64,000 bases of DNA, taken from contig QLII01000001.1 in NCBI GenBank assembly GCA_003259005.1, positions 3,426,501-3,490,500 of the forward strand, read 5' to 3'. A program made the translations under genes and the position numbers. This DNA is from Spirosoma telluris (GTDB lineage Bacteria; Bacteroidota; Bacteroidia; Cytophagales; Spirosomataceae). Position 1 is the stretch's first letter, and every line of letters begins with the position of its first letter. Below, one piece after another: positions 63,206 to 64,000 of the stretch. The notes beneath the pieces were generated by a model. It did no database searches and was not told the DNA's origin. It saw only the letters and a program-made list of their open reading frames with translations.

Positions 63206-64000
63206 ATGCTTAGTAATCAACCCGTATCATCTACCACCGCCTGGTCTAGCGCTGCCACCGACACCGACTTCTGGACAATGCTGGCCCACACATTGTTACC
63301 CTCTTACGTGAATACCTGCCGTTGGTTTGCTGGTAAGGCTCGCCAGCAAACGGGCTTTTCGGTACAAACGATTCATTCGCTGGACTTGCCCGACGGCGAT
63401 CTTGCTTTTCTATTAATTCTGGAGGCCAGTTATGCCGACGGGGTTCCAGAAAATTACCTCCTGCCCGTCTCCTTTCTGACTAAACCAGATGCCGCGGTAC
63501 GAGCAGACATACCCGAAAAAGGCCGCATTGGTGAACTGACGCTCGATGGTCAGAGAGGCTTATTGATTGATGCCATTTACGACGAACGGTTTCGAGAGGT
63601 ATTATTCACGGCGATTTATCAGAATCAAACCATAGCTCAACCCAACGGGCAACTGAATTTTCATCGGGGCAAAGGACTGGAAGAAGGCGATGACAAATTA
63701 TCCTCACAAGTACTGCCGGTCGATTCAAGCAACTCGGCCATGACGTTCGGCGACAAATACTTTCTGAAGCTTTACCGAAAACTCTTCGAGGAAACCAACC
63801 CCGAAGTAGATATGGTCGCGTTTCTGACCGACGAGAGCAACTTCACCCACATTCCAGCCTTTGGTGGTAGTATTATCTGGAAACAACCCAATCGTGCTGA
63901 TGTAACGCTGGGTATGATACAGCGCATGGTGCCAAACGACAAGGATTCCTGGATGCAGACCGGCGACTATCTGAATGATTTTCTGTACGGAGTGCCTCAG
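63206..64000 (+). CDS. Maltokinase-like protein (5' part; gene continues outside)
   Basis: Open frame of 265 codons from the ATG at 63206 to the window end. The start SYVNTCRWFAGKARQ, then LILEASYADGVPENYLLPVSF and SAMTFGDKYFLKLYRKLFEETNPEVDMVAFLTDE, is the maltokinase/trehalose-synthase-associated N-terminal cap and kinase start. The Lys in FLKLYRKL should be the ATP-binding Lys. Such genes make maltose 1-phosphate for GlgE-type glucan synthesis. Whether it is fused to trehalose synthase cannot be seen. Confidence 0.85.
   Translation, partial: MLSNQPVSSTTAWSSAATDTDFWTMLAHTLLPSYVNTCRWFAGKARQQTGFSVQTIHSLDLPDGDLAFLLILEASYADGVPENYLLPVSFLTKPDAAVRADIPEKGRIGELTLDGQRGLLIDAIYDERFREVLFTAIYQNQTIAQPNGQLNFHRGKGLEEGDDKLSSQVLPVDSSNSAMTFGDKYFLKLYRKLFEETNPEVDMVAFLTDESNFTHIPAFGGSIIWKQPNRADVTLGMIQRMVPNDKDSWMQTGDYLNDFLYGVPQ

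Overview
The window looks like chromosome of a Bacteroidota bacterium of the Cytophagales, most like Spirosoma and relatives. This is inferred from the fused CcoN-CcoO oxidase subunit, promoters of the TAnnTTTG type without Shine-Dalgarno sites, a GLPGLI-family protein, a propeller-type hybrid two-component sensor, TonB-linked envelope proteins and polyamine synthesis through carboxynorspermidine-type enzymes. No rRNA, tRNA, CRISPR array, transposase or prophage was seen.

Layout. 1-2100: a PAS histidine kinase and a response regulator that carries a Crp-type effector region, divergent from a small thioredoxin-like gene and followed by a Crp/Fnr regulator (3000). 3.6-6.1 kb: an F420-type oxidoreductase, a DODA-type dioxygenase and a bestrophin. 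6.2-12.5 kb (minus): a full cbb3 oxidase operon, ccoS-ccoNO-ccoQ-ccoP-ccoG-fixH-TauE/SafE-like protein. 12.8-17 kb: desaturase, MFS transporter, large catalase. 17.2-21.3 kb: the copper ATPase ccoI, divergent from hemN. 21.8-26 kb: a small membrane protein, a GLPGLI protein and an outer-membrane barrel. 26-37 kb: pabB, a NYN/cold-shock protein, hisB, an acyltransferase, nspC, TonB, carboxynorspermidine synthase, TetR. 37-50 kb: pepP, a subtilase, an OmpR/HK pair, hldD, queD, lpxB, a glycosyltransferase, small envelope proteins. 50.8-64 kb: a LytS-type kinase, uxs and ugd (UDP-xylose synthesis), acyl-CoA dehydrogenase, pgeF, a 1,360-residue hybrid sensor flanked by two copies of a small secreted protein, and the start of a maltokinase.

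Main observations. (1) Four intergenic regions each hold two Fnr-like boxes of form CTGAT-N4-RTCAG whose centres are exactly 22 bp apart. In most cases a -7-like element lies 35.5-36.5 bp outward, on one or both sides. The flanking genes are the kinase/regulator pair and thioredoxin-like gene, cbb3 oxidase and desaturase, ccoI and hemN, and a small membrane protein. This looks like one microaerobic regulon with a bidirectional promoter module. (2) A GC-rich palindromic element occurs four times, twice between genes and twice inside coding sequences (ccoG, ccoI), where it adds roughly 25-45 residues. (3) Many gene junctions carry long, often perfect hairpins (22-36 bp stems) of otherwise unrelated sequence.

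Caution. About 32 single-base frameshifts interrupt otherwise normal genes. All but one are repaired by adding one base to a short homopolymer or dinucleotide, so they are most probably sequencing errors. Frameshifted genes are annotated here as single CDSs spanning the repaired frame.
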